NCBI RefSeq assembly: GCF_003143515.1
Contig: NZ_CP029343.1
Span: 5,766,001 to 5,830,000 of the forward strand
DNA from: Massilia oculi
GTDB lineage: Bacteria; Pseudomonadota; Gammaproteobacteria; Burkholderiales; Burkholderiaceae_D
DNA length: 64,000 nucleotides
Direction: 5' to 3'
This document shows, in pieces, positions 28,295-39,010 of this stretch. Made by a program: the position numbers and the translations under genes. The stretch's first letter is position 1. Each line of letters opens with the position of its first letter. The notes beneath the pieces are model-generated. The model did not search any database. It was not told the DNA's origin and saw only the letters and a program-made list of their open reading frames with translations.

Positions 28295-28317
28295 GGAAGG
28301 TTGACGAGAGGCTTACC

Positions 28318-28953
28318 GTGACTTACAGCATCAAAGAGATCTTCTATACCTTGCAGGGCGAGGGCGCCCATGCAGGGCGGCCGGCCGTGTTCTGCCGGTT
28401 TTCCGGCTGCAACCTCTGGACCGGGCGAGAAGCCGACCGGTCGAGCGCCGTGTGCCAGTTCTGCGACACCGATTTCGTCGGCACCGATGGCGAGCGCGGC
28501 GGCAAGTTCAAGGAAGCGGACTTGCTGGCAGCCGAGATCGACAGCCTGTGGCCGACCAGTTATCCGGCCAGCAAATACGTGGTGTTCACCGGCGGCGAAC
28601 CACTGCTGCAGCTCGACCGTCCCCTGATCGACGCCATGCATGCGCGCGGCTTCACCATCGCTATCGAGACCAACGGCACCCTGCCGGTGCCCGAAGGCGT
28701 GGACTGGATCTGCGTCAGCCCCAAAATGGGCTCGACGCTGGTGGTGCACAAGGGTAGCGAAATCAAGGTCGTCATCCCGCAGCTCGGGCAAGACCTGGCC
28801 GCCTATGAGGGACTCGACTTCGCGCACTTCTACCTGCAGGCGATGGACGGCCCGCTGGCCGCGCGCAACCTCCAGCTGGCGATCGAGACCTGCCGCGCCA
28901 ACCCGAAATGGAAGCTCAGCCTCCAGACCCATAAACTTCTTCAGATTCCTTAA
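28318..28953 (+). CDS. queE: 7-carboxy-7-deazaguanine synthase
   Basis: Radical-SAM enzyme that converts 6-carboxytetrahydropterin to 7-carboxy-7-deazaguanine, the precursor of queuosine in tRNA. The 211-residue protein carries the QueE-type cluster motif C-x14-C-x2-C (Cys31, Cys46, Cys49) in place of the usual C-x3-C-x2-C, plus FYTLQGEGAHAGRP at the start and VVFTGGEPLLQ. The start is GTG after GAGAGG. queD follows after 15 bases, so two consecutive queuosine steps are encoded together. Confidence 0.95.
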   Translation: MTYSIKEIFYTLQGEGAHAGRPAVFCRFSGCNLWTGREADRSSAVCQFCDTDFVGTDGERGGKFKEADLLAAEIDSLWPTSYPASKYVVFTGGEPLLQLDRPLIDAMHARGFTIAIETNGTLPVPEGVDWICVSPKMGSTLVVHKGSEIKVVIPQLGQDLAAYEGLDFAHFYLQAMDGPLAARNLQLAIETCRANPKWKLSLQTHKLLQIP

Positions 28954-28968
28954 CGATCCACACGCAGC

Positions 28969-29981
<1,013 letters not shown>

Positions 29982-30129
29982 CCGGGAGAGCGCCCCGGGA
30001 GCATTCCATCAGCCGGAGCGCCATGCGCGCCAATAAGCTGTTATGCTGTTTTCACGACATAGGGATGTGAACCACGAACAGCAGCGGCGCCAGGCTGGCG
30101 CCAAACATTACGCGCTCCTGAGCTCCGCC

Positions 30130-31059
30130 ATGCCCACCCTCCACGCCAACGGACTGCGCATCGCCTTCGACACCGCTGGCGACCCGAAAGCCGCGCCACT
30201 ACTCCTGATCCACGGCCTCGGCATGCAACTGACCAACTGGCCCGACGAATTCGTCGAAGGTCTGGTCGAGCTCGGCTTCTACGTGATCCGTTTCGACCAC
30301 CGCGACAGTGGCCTGTCGACCAAGTTCGAGCAGGCCGGCACCCCGAATCTCACTGTTGCGCGCATCAAGGCGGCACTCGGCTGGCCACTGCGCTCGCCAT
30401 ATGGCATCGACGATATGGCGGCCGACGCCGTCGGCGTGCTGTCGGCGCTGGGCGTGGCCCGGGCCCACCTGGTCGGCGTCTCGGCGCTGGGCGGCATGAT
30501 TGCCCAGCAACTGGCGGCGCGCCACCCGCAGCGGGTGCTGAGCCTGACTTCCATCATGTCCACCAGCGGTCGGCGCGGCCTGCCCAGGCCGGGCGCGAAG
30601 GTTGCCAAGGCGCTAGCCAGCCGTCCCGCCAACCAGGCCGATCTCGACAGCGTCATCGACCACGCGGTGGGGCAGCTGCGGGCGCTGGGCAGCCCGTCCT
30701 ATCCAACGCCGGACCGGCAATTGCGCAAGCGCGTCACGCGCTCCGTGCGGCGCTGCTACTGCCCCAGCGGCAGTGCGCGCCAGATGCTGGCGCTGCTGGC
30801 CGCCGGCGACCGCAGCGCGCTGCTGCCGGCGATCGCGGCGCCCACCCTTGTCATCCACGGCGCCGCCGATCCGCTGCTGCCGGCCGCCTGCGGCCAGGAC
30901 GTGGCAAGCCACATCGACGGTGCGCGCCTCGAAATCATCGAAGGGATGGGCCACGATCTGCCGCCCCAGCTGGTCGAGCGCATCCTTGCCTTGATCGACT
31001 CCCATGCGCGGGGTAAGATGTTGCCAGATTCAACACCCCGGCTCTTCGTCAAACAGTGA
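30130..31059 (+). CDS. Alpha/beta hydrolase
   Basis: Soluble hydrolase of 309 residues from ATG 30130 (MPTLHANGLRIA); the frame is open to 30043, but the upstream part is poor. Oxyanion segment HGLGM, FDHRDSGLS, and the late Asp and His (HGAADPLL, EGMGHD) fit an alpha/beta-hydrolase. The nucleophile elbow is odd: relatives read GxSxGG, whereas here it is GVSALGGM, one residue longer after the Ser. The gene overlaps ldcA by four bases (GTGA). The substrate is unknown, and activity is uncertain because of the elbow. Confidence 0.82.
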   Translation: MPTLHANGLRIAFDTAGDPKAAPLLLIHGLGMQLTNWPDEFVEGLVELGFYVIRFDHRDSGLSTKFEQAGTPNLTVARIKAALGWPLRSPYGIDDMAADAVGVLSALGVARAHLVGVSALGGMIAQQLAARHPQRVLSLTSIMSTSGRRGLPRPGAKVAKALASRPANQADLDSVIDHAVGQLRALGSPSYPTPDRQLRKRVTRSVRRCYCPSGSARQMLALLAAGDRSALLPAIAAPTLVIHGAADPLLPAACGQDVASHIDGARLEIIEGMGHDLPPQLVERILALIDSHARGKMLPDSTPRLFVKQ

Positions 31060-31973
31060 TCACCTCCCGTCCCGGCATCGCCATCGTGGCGCCAGCCGGC
31101 TGCATTCCCGAACCATCGGCGCTCGAACGCGCCATCGCGCGCCTCGAGCAGCAGGGCTTCCTGGTGCGTAATTACTACGACCACAGCTGCTCCTACCTGC
31201 GCTTCGGCGGCACCGACGACGCCCGCCTGGAACAACTGCACGCCGCCGTGGCCGACCCGGACGTGCACCTCATCATTGCCTTGCGCGGCGGTTATGGCGT
31301 CAGCCGCCTGCTGCCGCGCATCGACTTCGAGGCGATCGCCGCCAGCGGCAAGATCGTGGTCGGGTTTTCCGACCTGACGGCCCTGCACATGGGTCTGATG
31401 GCGAAGGCGGGCGGGCTCAGTTATGCCGGTCCGATGATCGCGGGCGACTTCGGCGCGCTCGAACCGGTCCCGTTCACGCTCGACGATTTCTGGTCCTGCC
31501 TGGCCGGCCCCACCCATACGATCACCGAGCGCGTCACCGGCAATCCGGCGCTCGACGTGCGCGGCACCGTCTGGGGCGGCAATCTGGCGATGATCGGCGC
31601 CATGCTCGGCACGCCATACTTTCCGCGCATCGACGCCGGCATCCTCTGGTTCGAAGATATCGCGGAACATCCGTACCGGGTCGAGCGCCTGCTGCTGCAA
31701 CTGATGCAGGCGGGCGTGCTCGAGCGCCAGCAAGCCGTGGTGCTGGGCGACTTCTCGGGTTATCGGCTCGGGCCGCTGGACAATGGCTACGATTTCGACG
31801 CCATGCTGGCCTATCTGCGCCAGACCCTGCCGCTACCGGTATTGACGGGCCTTTCCTTCGGCCACATCGAGCGCCGCGTCACGATCCCGTTCGGCGCCCA
31901 GGGCCACCTGGTGTCCGATGCCGACGGCTTCCGCCTGACCTTGTCCGACTATCCGACGCTGGTCTGCGCCTGA
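31056..31973 (+). CDS. ldcA: LD-carboxypeptidase (S66 family)
   Basis: Cytoplasmic enzyme that removes the terminal D-Ala from tetrapeptides during murein recycling. The 305-residue protein shows the S66 serine nucleophile at 105 (GFSDLTAL), ALRGGYGVSRLLP, the catalytic Glu near LWFEDI and the His of SFGHIERR. The start is GTG, overlapping the hydrolase stop. Its position after an unrelated hydrolase is common in betaproteobacteria. Confidence 0.9.
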   Translation: MITSRPGIAIVAPAGCIPEPSALERAIARLEQQGFLVRNYYDHSCSYLRFGGTDDARLEQLHAAVADPDVHLIIALRGGYGVSRLLPRIDFEAIAASGKIVVGFSDLTALHMGLMAKAGGLSYAGPMIAGDFGALEPVPFTLDDFWSCLAGPTHTITERVTGNPALDVRGTVWGGNLAMIGAMLGTPYFPRIDAGILWFEDIAEHPYRVERLLLQLMQAGVLERQQAVVLGDFSGYRLGPLDNGYDFDAMLAYLRQTLPLPVLTGLSFGHIERRVTIPFGAQGHLVSDADGFRLTLSDYPTLVCA

Positions 31974-32083
31974 TCTGCGCGCCTGGGGCGTGCGCCGCTG
32001 TCCGGAATCCACCCTTATTCGCCCGGCAAGGCGCAGAATGGTAAAATAGCCGGTTAATCAAATATGCTTTTTGGGGTAATACA

Positions 32084-33682
32084 GTGCTATCCACAGCCAA
32101 TATCACGATGCAATTCGGCGCCAAGCCGCTGTTCGAGAACATTTCCGTCAAGTTTGGCGAAGGCAACCGCTATGGCCTGATCGGCGCCAACGGCTGCGGC
32201 AAGTCGACCTTCATGAAGATCCTGGGCGGCGACCTCGAGCCGTCCGCCGGCAACGTCAGCCTCGATCCGGGCGAGCGCCTCGGTAAGCTGCGCCAGGACC
32301 AGTTCGCCTACGAAGACGTGCGCGTGCTGGACGTGGTCATGATGGGCCACACCGAGCTGTGGAACGCGATCGCCGAACGCGATGCGATCTACGCCAATCC
32401 GGAAGCGACCGACGACGACTACATGAAGGCCGCCGAGCTCGAAGGCAAAGTGGCCGAATACGACGGCTATTCGGCCGAGGCGCGCGCCGGCGAACTGCTG
32501 CTGGGCCTGGAAATCGGCACCGACCTGCACCAGGGTCCGATGAGCGCCGTGGCGCCGGGCTGGAAGCTGCGCGTGCTGCTGGCCCAGGCCCTGTTCTCGA
32601 ATCCGGATATCCTGCTGCTCGACGAACCGACCAACAACCTGGACATCAACACGATCCGCTGGCTGGAAAACATGCTCAACGAGCGTAACTCCACCATGAT
32701 CATCATTTCCCACGATCGTCACTTCCTGAACCAGGTCTGCACCCACGTGGCCGACATGGACTACGGCACCCTGAAGGTCTATCCGGGCAACTACGACGAC
32801 TACATGCTGGCCTCGACCCAGGCGCGCAACCAGCAGCTGGCGAACAACGCCAAGGCCAAGGAAAAAGTGGCCGAGCTGCAGGACTTCGTACGCCGCTTCT
32901 CGGCCAACAAATCCAAGGCGCGCCAGGCGACCTCGCGCGCCAAGCAGATCGACAAGATCAAGATCGAGGAGTTCAAGCCATCGTCGCGCGCCTATCCGTT
33001 CGTGCGCTTCGAAGGCGAGAAGAAGCTGCACCGCCTGGCGGTGGAAGCCGAGAACATCTCGAAAGCCTATGACCGCCAGCTGTTCAAGAACTTCTCGATC
33101 ATGGTCGAGGCGGGCGAACGCATCGCGATCATCGGCGCCAACGGCGCGGGCAAGACCACGCTGCTGCGCTCGATCGGCGGCGACCTGTGCGGCCTGCAGC
33201 CGGACACCGGTCGCGTGAAGTGGGCCGAGAACGCCAATCCGGGCTATATGCCGCAGGATCCGACCGAGGAATTCGCCAGCGGCGAGACGCTCACCGACTG
33301 GATGGGCAAGTGGACGCAAGAAGGCGACGACGACCAGGCCGTGCGCTCGATCCTGGGCCGCCTGCTGTTCGGCGGCGACGAAGTCAAGAAGTCGGTCAAG
33401 GTGCTGTCGGGCGGCGAGAAGGGCCGCATGATGTACGGCAAGCTGATGCTGGGCCGTCACAACGTGCTGCTGCTGGACGAGCCGACCAACCACATGGACA
33501 TGGAATCGATCGAATCGCTGAACATCGCGCTCGACAAATACGCCGGCACCCTGATCTTCGTGTCGCACGACCGCGAGTTCGTGTCCTCGCTGGCCACCCG
33601 CGTCATCGAGATCCGCGAGAACGACGTGGTCGACTTCCAGGGCAACTACGAGGAATACCTGCGCAGCCAGGGCATCGACTGA
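32084..33682 (+). CDS. ybiT: ABC-F ATPase, YbiT type
   Basis: Soluble twin-ATPase translation factor of the ABC-F family, 532 residues, thought to act at the ribosomal E site. Two Walker A motifs ([18 protein letters not shown]), two Walker B motifs ([24 protein letters not shown]), and switch His residues are present. The second signature is LSGGEKGR; the first is the relaxed APGWKLR seen in YbiT. The linker between the domains (about 240-320) is rich in Lys and Arg, as expected for the ribosome-contacting P-site-type motif. The start is GTG. Confidence 0.93.
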   Translation: MLSTANITMQFGAKPLFENISVKFGEGNRYGLIGANGCGKSTFMKILGGDLEPSAGNVSLDPGERLGKLRQDQFAYEDVRVLDVVMMGHTELWNAIAERDAIYANPEATDDDYMKAAELEGKVAEYDGYSAEARAGELLLGLEIGTDLHQGPMSAVAPGWKLRVLLAQALFSNPDILLLDEPTNNLDINTIRWLENMLNERNSTMIIISHDRHFLNQVCTHVADMDYGTLKVYPGNYDDYMLASTQARNQQLANNAKAKEKVAELQDFVRRFSANKSKARQATSRAKQIDKIKIEEFKPSSRAYPFVRFEGEKKLHRLAVEAENISKAYDRQLFKNFSIMVEAGERIAIIGANGAGKTTLLRSIGGDLCGLQPDTGRVKWAENANPGYMPQDPTEEFASGETLTDWMGKWTQEGDDDQAVRSILGRLLFGGDEVKKSVKVLSGGEKGRMMYGKLMLGRHNVLLLDEPTNHMDMESIESLNIALDKYAGTLIFVSHDREFVSSLATRVIEIRENDVVDFQGNYEEYLRSQGID

Positions 33683-33711
33683 TCGACAGCCAGACATCGG
33701 TTCGAAGGAGG

Positions 33712-33729
33712 GCGGGGCCTCGGCCCCGC
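33712..33729. other. GC-rich hairpin between ybiT and nadA
   Basis: A perfect 8-bp stem (GCGGGGCC with GGCCCCGC) around a two-base loop lies in the 69-base gap between ybiT and nadA. No T run follows, so it is a pause or RNA-stability element rather than a clear terminator. Confidence 0.45.
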
Positions 33730-33751
33730 TAAGGCGAGGAGACGCGCGAGC

Positions 33752-34891
33752 ATGAATGCCGTAACAGTACCAATCAAGACCTATGAATACGACCGGCCCC
33801 AGGCCGGCATGGCCTGCACCGCCGAGGCGTGGGCAAAAGTCCCGAGCGCACCGGAAATGGCCGAGCGCGCCGAACTGAAGGAACGCATCCGGCGGCTCCT
33901 GAAAGAGAAGGGCGCCGTGCTGGTGGCCCACTATTACGTGGACGCCGACCTGCAAGACCTGGCCGAGGAAACCGGCGGCTGCGTCTCCGATTCGCTGGAG
34001 ATGGCGCGCTTCGGCCGCGACCACCCGGCCCAGACCCTGGTGGTGGCCGGCGTGCGCTTCATGGGCGAGACCGCCAAGATCCTCAGCCCCGAGAAAACCA
34101 TCCTGATGCCCGACCTCGACGCGACCTGCTCGCTCGACCTGGGTTGCCCGGCCGACGAGTTCGCGGCCTTCTGCGACCAGCATCCGGATCGCACCGTCGT
34201 CGTGTACGCCAACACCAGCGCCGCCGTGAAGGCGCGCGCCGACTGGATGGTGACCTCGTCGATCGGCCTGGACATCGTGGCCGAGCTGCACGCCCAGGGC
34301 AAGAAGATCCTGTGGGCGCCCGACCGCCACCTGGGTTCGTATATCCAGGCCAAGACCGGCGCCGACATGCTGCTGTGGCAGGGTTCCTGCCTGGTGCACG
34401 ACGAGTTCAAGGGCATCGAGCTCGACCTGCTGAGGGCCGAATACCCGAATGCGAAGGTGCTGGTGCATCCGGAATCGCCCGCCAACGTCGTGGCCCAGGC
34501 CGACGCGGTCGGCTCGACCACCCAGCTGATCAACGCGGCCCAGACCATGGACGCGCTACAGTTCATCGTCGCCACCGACAACGGCATCCTGCACAAGATG
34601 CGGATGGCGGCGCCGGGTAAAACCTTCATCGAGGCGCCAACCGCCGGCAACAGCGCGACCTGCAAGAGCTGCGCGCACTGCCCATGGATGGCCATGAACG
34701 GACTGCGCAATCTTGCCGAGGTGCTGGAATCGGGCGCCAACCAGGTCCACGTCGAGCCGAGCGTGGGCCTGCAGGCGAAACGCGCCATCGACCGCATGCT
34801 CGATTTCGCCGCCGCCAAGCGCGCCAAGGCGCTGCCGACCGGCAAACTGGAAAACAATGCCCCTATGTTCTCGGGGGTAGGACCGGCATGA
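33752..34891 (+). CDS. nadA: Quinolinate synthase
   Basis: Iron-sulfur enzyme that condenses iminoaspartate with dihydroxyacetone phosphate to quinolinate in de novo NAD synthesis. At 379 residues it has the three [4Fe-4S] ligand Cys in the expected contexts: [20 protein letters not shown] and [25 protein letters not shown] and HPESP segments are also conserved. GAGGAGA precedes the ATG. It overlaps nadC by four bases (ATGA). The partner nadB lies on the other strand about 4 kb away. Confidence 0.95.
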   Translation: MNAVTVPIKTYEYDRPQAGMACTAEAWAKVPSAPEMAERAELKERIRRLLKEKGAVLVAHYYVDADLQDLAEETGGCVSDSLEMARFGRDHPAQTLVVAGVRFMGETAKILSPEKTILMPDLDATCSLDLGCPADEFAAFCDQHPDRTVVVYANTSAAVKARADWMVTSSIGLDIVAELHAQGKKILWAPDRHLGSYIQAKTGADMLLWQGSCLVHDEFKGIELDLLRAEYPNAKVLVHPESPANVVAQADAVGSTTQLINAAQTMDALQFIVATDNGILHKMRMAAPGKTFIEAPTAGNSATCKSCAHCPWMAMNGLRNLAEVLESGANQVHVEPSVGLQAKRAIDRMLDFAAAKRAKALPTGKLENNAPMFSGVGPA

Positions 34892-35750
34892 CGCTACTTA
34901 CGAATCCCCACGCCCAGTTCGACGACAAGCTGCAGGCCGCCTTCGAACAGAACATCCTGGCCGCGCTGCTGGAAGACGTCGGCACGGGCGACCTGACCGG
35001 CAAGCTGGTCCCAAGCGATACCCTGGTGACCGCCCGCGTGATCGTGCGCGAAGCCGCCGTGCTGTGCGGCGCCCCGTGGTTCGAAGGGCTGATGCTGGCG
35101 GTCGACCAGGACACCGAGATCGACTGGCACTACGCCGAGGGCGACCTCATGGCGGCCGACTCGACGGTGTGCACGATCCGCGCCAATCCGCGCTCGCTGC
35201 TCACGGCCGAGCGTGGCGCGCTGAACTTCATGCAGCTGCTGTCGGGCGTGGCGACGGCCACCCGTCGCTACGTCGACGTCGTTGCCGGCACCAATGCGGC
35301 GATCCTCGATACCCGCAAGACCTTGCCGGGCCTGCGCCTGGCGCAAAAATATGCGGTGCGTGTCGGCGGCGGCAAGAACCAGCGCATGGCGCTGTATGAC
35401 GGCATCCTGATCAAGGAAAACCATATCGCAGCGGCGGGCGGCGTGACGGCCGCGCTGGGGCGGCAGCGCGCCTTAACTCCGGTGCGCCGGTGCAGATCGA
35501 GGTCGAGACCATCGCCCAGCTCGAAGAAGCGCTGGCCGCCGGCGTCAAGTCGGTCCTGCTCGACAATTTCGACCTGGCGCGCATGGTTGAAGCGGTGAAG
35601 GTGAACGCCGGCCGTGCGCTGCTGGAAGCGTCGGGCGGCATCAATATGGAGACCGTGCGCGCGATCGCCGAAACGGGCGTCGACCGCATCTCGATCGGCA
35701 GCCTGACCAAGGACGTGCGCGCGACCGATTACTCGCTGCGCATCATCTGA
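34888..35750 (+). pseudogene. nadC: Nicotinate-nucleotide pyrophosphorylase, one frameshift
   Basis: Makes nicotinate mononucleotide from quinolinate and PRPP. The N-terminal two-thirds reads from ATG 34888 through EDVGTGDLT, LDTRKTLPGLR and GGGKNQRMALYDG to IKENHIAAAGGVTAAL. One base is missing at 35458-35460 (ctggggcgg), after which AAARLNSGAPVQIEVET, VLLDNF and ASGGIN continue in the next frame to the end at 35750. Restoring one base gives a complete protein of about 287 residues. De novo NAD synthesis depends on this gene and nadA and nadB are intact, so an assembly error is more likely than inactivation. Confidence 0.92.
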
Positions 35751-35772
35751 ACCATCATTCTTTCAGTATTTC

Positions 35773-36093
35773 ATGACCACTTCCGACAAGTTGAAACGTT
35801 CGCTCGGCTTTCGCCTGTTCTGGCTCGGCTTCGGCCTGCTGCTGGGCGTGCCCCAGCTCCTCGACGGCATCATGTACGGCATGAAGGGCGAGCTGTTCTT
35901 CGGTATCGGCATGCTGCTGGTCGGCATCCGCGGCTTCCTGCGCCCGGTGGTGCTGGGCCGCGCGATGGCGCTCAAGCGCGACGACTCGGCCGAGGCGTCG
36001 TCGATCGGCTCGACGGCCGTGCATGGCGCGCTGTCGCTGGCGATGGCGGCGAGCTTGTTCGCTGGCCTCGCGATCAAGCTCGGTAACAGCTAA
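35773..36093 (+). CDS. Small membrane protein, hypothetical
   Basis: A 106-residue protein with three predicted helices: about 13-30 (LFWLGFGLLLGVPQLL), 38-58 (ELFFGIGMLLVGIRGFL) and 84-102. A basic loop separates helices 2 and 3. No known domain recognised. It lies 22 bases after nadC, so it may be the third gene of the nadAC operon. Its stop overlaps the stop of the opposing hydrolase by four bases. Confidence 0.7.
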   Translation: MTTSDKLKRSLGFRLFWLGFGLLLGVPQLLDGIMYGMKGELFFGIGMLLVGIRGFLRPVVLGRAMALKRDDSAEASSIGSTAVHGALSLAMAASLFAGLAIKLGNS

Positions 36094-37136
36094 ACCCCGC
36101 TTTCGCCGGCCGCCGCCTCCGCATTTTCACGCGCACTCGGCAAGTGGGCCGGCACGCCAACCAGGGACGCGATCGCATCGATCGCTCCCAGCACCTTCCC
36201 CGGTTCCGCGTAATGCAGCATATGACCCACGCCAGGCGTGACCGACAGCTCGCTATGGCGTAGCGCCGCGTGCAAGCGCTCGGCATTGTGCGCGCAGTCG
36301 CAGACCGCATCCTGGGTGCCGGACAGGATCTGCACGGGGACCTTCAGCCTTCCAAACCGCCGCGCCAGGGATATCGCTGCCGGCACCATCAGGCTGCCAT
36401 CGGCGGTATTTGCGCGCAATTGGCCGGGACGCAGGGACATCCATGGAGACACTGCGCGAAAGCGCTCGGACACCGGCAAGGGCGCGAACGCGCGCCCGAC
36501 CGCGGCTGGCCAGATCAGGCGTCCGGCGAGCGGCGCCACGGTGTAGCGCAACGCGTCGCCTACCAGCGGGATGGCTGGCGGCGCGCCGACCATCACGTCC
36601 ATGCGCACGCTGGGATAGTAGTAGCCCGAGACCAGCACCAGCCCGCGAACGAACTCCGGCACCTGCAGTCCCATGTTCAGCGCCACCAGCGTGCCCCAGG
36701 AATGGCCGGTGACGATGGCGCTGTCCACGTTCAGTTCCTGCAGCGCGTGATGCAGCAGGCGCGCCTGCCGGTCCGGGGTCCAGACCGTGCCGCGCGGGCG
36801 CTCGCTGTAGCCGAAGCCGGGGCGGTCGAAGGCGATCACCCGGTAGTGTTCGGCGGCGGCGTCCAGCAGGCCGCTGTGTTCCCAGTCGGTGGCGTCGACG
36901 CCATTGCCGTGCAGGAGCACCAGCACCGGCCCCTTGCCGCGTTCCAGGTAATGCAGCTTGACGCCGTCGACCGTGATGAAGCTGCCCGCCGGCGGGTGGT
37001 CGCGTTCGGCGCGCCGGGACTTGGCGCGTACCACCAGCCAGGACGCCAGCAGGCCCAGGCCGGCGATGGCGACGCCGGCCGACAGGCGGCGCGTGGTGCG
37101 CGCGTTGTCGCCAGTGCTTCGATAAGTGCTGATCAC
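36090..37136 (-). CDS. Alpha/beta hydrolase with N-terminal membrane anchor
   Basis: A 348-residue hydrolase tethered by one N-terminal helix (about 20-36, GVAIAGLGLLASWLVV), with the catalytic domain starting at GSFITVDGVKLHYLERG. Motifs: oxyanion HGNGVDATDWE, nucleophile elbow GHSWG, Asp of GTQDAVCD, and His of GVGHMLHY. The GTG at 37136 behind GGGGA is preferred over an ATG at 37187 that lies inside the sirtuin tail. The substrate is unknown. Its start lies immediately downstream of the sirtuin gene, suggesting co-transcription. Confidence 0.82.
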   Translation of the reverse strand: MISTYRSTGDNARTTRRLSAGVAIAGLGLLASWLVVRAKSRRAERDHPPAGSFITVDGVKLHYLERGKGPVLVLLHGNGVDATDWEHSGLLDAAAEHYRVIAFDRPGFGYSERPRGTVWTPDRQARLLHHALQELNVDSAIVTGHSWGTLVALNMGLQVPEFVRGLVLVSGYYYPSVRMDVMVGAPPAIPLVGDALRYTVAPLAGRLIWPAAVGRAFAPLPVSERFRAVSPWMSLRPGQLRANTADGSLMVPAAISLARRFGRLKVPVQILSGTQDAVCDCAHNAERLHAALRHSELSVTPGVGHMLHYAEPGKVLGAIDAIASLVGVPAHLPSARENAEAAAGESGV

Positions 37137-37159
37137 ATGGTCCCCGATGGTCGATAAGG

Positions 37160-38025
37160 TCAAGTGGCGGCGCTGGCCGGTTCGCATCCAGCAGCCGCGC
37201 CACGTGCGGCAGGATCTGCTCGGCCGAGGCCTCGACCTTGAGCGCCAGCATGTCGTCCGCGCGGGTGCGGCCGAGGTTGATGGCGGCGATCGGCTTGCCC
37301 GCCGCCTGCGCCAGCCGGCAGAAGCGGAAACCCGAATACACCATCAGCGACGAACCGACCACCAGCAACGCGTCGGCCGCCTCCATCTGGGCCAGTGCGC
37401 AGGCCGTGCGGCTGGGCGGCACGTTATCGCCGAAAAACACGACGTCGGGCATCAAGACCCCGCCACAGTGGACGCAGGCGGGAATGGCGACGCCGCTCAC
37501 GGCATCGGGATCGAGCGCCGCGTCGCCGTCGGGCAGCGGGGTGGCCATCGCCTGCAGCAGGGCCGGATTGGCGAATTCGAGCTGGGTCTGCACGAAAGCA
37601 CGGGGAAAGCGCGCATGGCAGGCCAGGCAACTCACATGATGGATATTGCCGTGCAATTCGAGCAGGGCGTGGCTGCCGGCCTGCTGGTGCAGGCCGTCGA
37701 CGTTCTGGGTCAGGATGAAACCGAGCTTGCCGGCCGCTTCGAGGGCGGCGAGCGCCCGGTGCCCGTCGTTGGGCCTGGCGCGCGCCAGCAGCGGCCAGCC
37801 GACCATGCTGCGCGCCCAATAGCGGCGCTGGATCGCCACGTCGCGCCGGAACTCCGGACCCTGGATCGGCAGGCGGCCGCGGCGCACGCCGTCACGGTCG
37901 CGGTAATCGGGGATGCCGGAGGCGGTCGACAGGCCGGCGCCGGTCAGGACCAGGGTACGAGGGTGCCTTGCCAAGAAAGAGGCCAGCGCGTCGACGCCGT
38001 CTTGAGTGCTGAGACCTTCTGCCAT
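37160..38025 (-). CDS. SIR2-family NAD-dependent deacylase, 3' end uncertain
   Basis: Cytoplasmic sirtuin that removes acyl groups from Lys using NAD. Motifs are intact: GAGLSTASGIPDYRD, TQNVDGLHQQAG, catalytic His in LHGN, four zinc Cys (CLACH and CVHCGG contexts), and VVGSSLMVYSG. ATG 38025 is set by GGAGGA. After LLDANRPAP no stop appears in this frame for another 0.9 kb, through the hydrolase gene to 36253. A single missing base near 37170-37190 would expose the TGA at 37160-37162 and give the normal length of about 288 residues. I therefore end it there; the end is inferred. Confidence 0.8.
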
Positions 38026-38103
38026 GCCGCTTTTTCCTCCCATGCATGGGATCGTAACATCGGCAATCGGAACACTACACACGATTCCCCGGGTCAGCGC
38101 CGC

Positions 38104-39009
38104 TTATCTGGCGGATACCGCGATCCCGCCCACGATCATGCCGAATGCCACCACATGATACAGGTGCGGCGCCTCGCCGAGAAACGCCGACGACAGCAGC
38201 GCGGTGAACAGCGGCGTCAGGTTGATGAAGAAGGCGCCCAGGCTCGGCCCGGCGCGCTGCACGCCGGCGCCCCAGCAGCGCATGGCGATGATGGCCGGGC
38301 CGATCGCCACGTACAGCAGGGCGGCGACGACCGGCCAGCTCCAGGCGATGTGCACGTCCTGGATCGCCCATTCGCCGCCGGCCAGCGCGGCCGACCACAG
38401 CACGCCGAACCCGACCTGGGCCAGCAGGAAGGCGGCCCAGTCCGCACGCAGCGCGGGCACGTCCTTTTGCTGCATCAGCAGCCAGCTATAGAAGGACCAG
38501 GCAATGGTGGCCAGGATCATGTACACGTCGCCCGACACCAGCCGCAGCGCCGCCAGCTCGGCCAGCGAGCCGCGGCACATCACGACGAGCACACCGGCGA
38601 TCGACAGCACCGCTCCCGCGACCTGCCTGCGCTTGACCGGGATGCCGAAAAACAGCCGCCCGACCAGCAGCATCCACACCGGAACGCCGGAGGCGACCAG
38701 GGTCACGTTGATCGGGGACGAACTCTGCAGCGCCAGATATTGCAATGAGTTGTACAGGCCGACGCCCAGCAGGCCGAGCATGCTGTAGCGCTTCCAGTTG
38801 GTCAATACACCGCTGCCGGCGCGCAGGGCGGCCCGCCCCAGCGGCAGCAGCACCGCCAGCGCGATCGACCAGCGAATCAGGTTGAGCGTCATCGGCGGCA
38901 CCGCGTCGCGCACCAGCCGCCCGACGATGGCGTTGCCGGCCCATAGCACGGGCGGGATGGTCAGGAGCAGGGCGGTGGCGGGGTTCAGCCGGTAGCCAGG
39001 CGTCGACAT
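38104..39009 (-). CDS. EamA/DMT-family transporter
   Basis: Inner-membrane drug/metabolite-type exporter of 301 residues with ten predicted helices in two EamA repeats. NAIVGRLVRD near the N-terminus and GEAPHLYHVVAFGMIVGG near the C-terminus are family-typical. It follows nadB on the same strand with a one-base gap, so the two are co-transcribed. The substrate is unknown; export of a pyridine or aspartate-related metabolite would be speculation. Confidence 0.88.
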   Translation of the reverse strand: MSTPGYRLNPATALLLTIPPVLWAGNAIVGRLVRDAVPPMTLNLIRWSIALAVLLPLGRAALRAGSGVLTNWKRYSMLGLLGVGLYNSLQYLALQSSSPINVTLVASGVPVWMLLVGRLFFGIPVKRRQVAGAVLSIAGVLVVMCRGSLAELAALRLVSGDVYMILATIAWSFYSWLLMQQKDVPALRADWAAFLLAQVGFGVLWSAALAGGEWAIQDVHIAWSWPVVAALLYVAIGPAIIAMRCWGAGVQRAGPSLGAFFINLTPLFTALLSSAFLGEAPHLYHVVAFGMIVGGIAVSAR

Positions 39010-39010
39010 C

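Noticed and set aside
28230..28317. preQ1 riboswitch before queE
   Set aside because: No H-type pseudoknot pattern is visible; only a -10-like hexamer and a ribosome site are present.
36253..38025. A sirtuin-hydrolase fusion protein
   Set aside because: The sirtuin frame crosses the hydrolase in a different register, so the extra residues are not hydrolase sequence; the hydrolase has its own start and membrane anchor.
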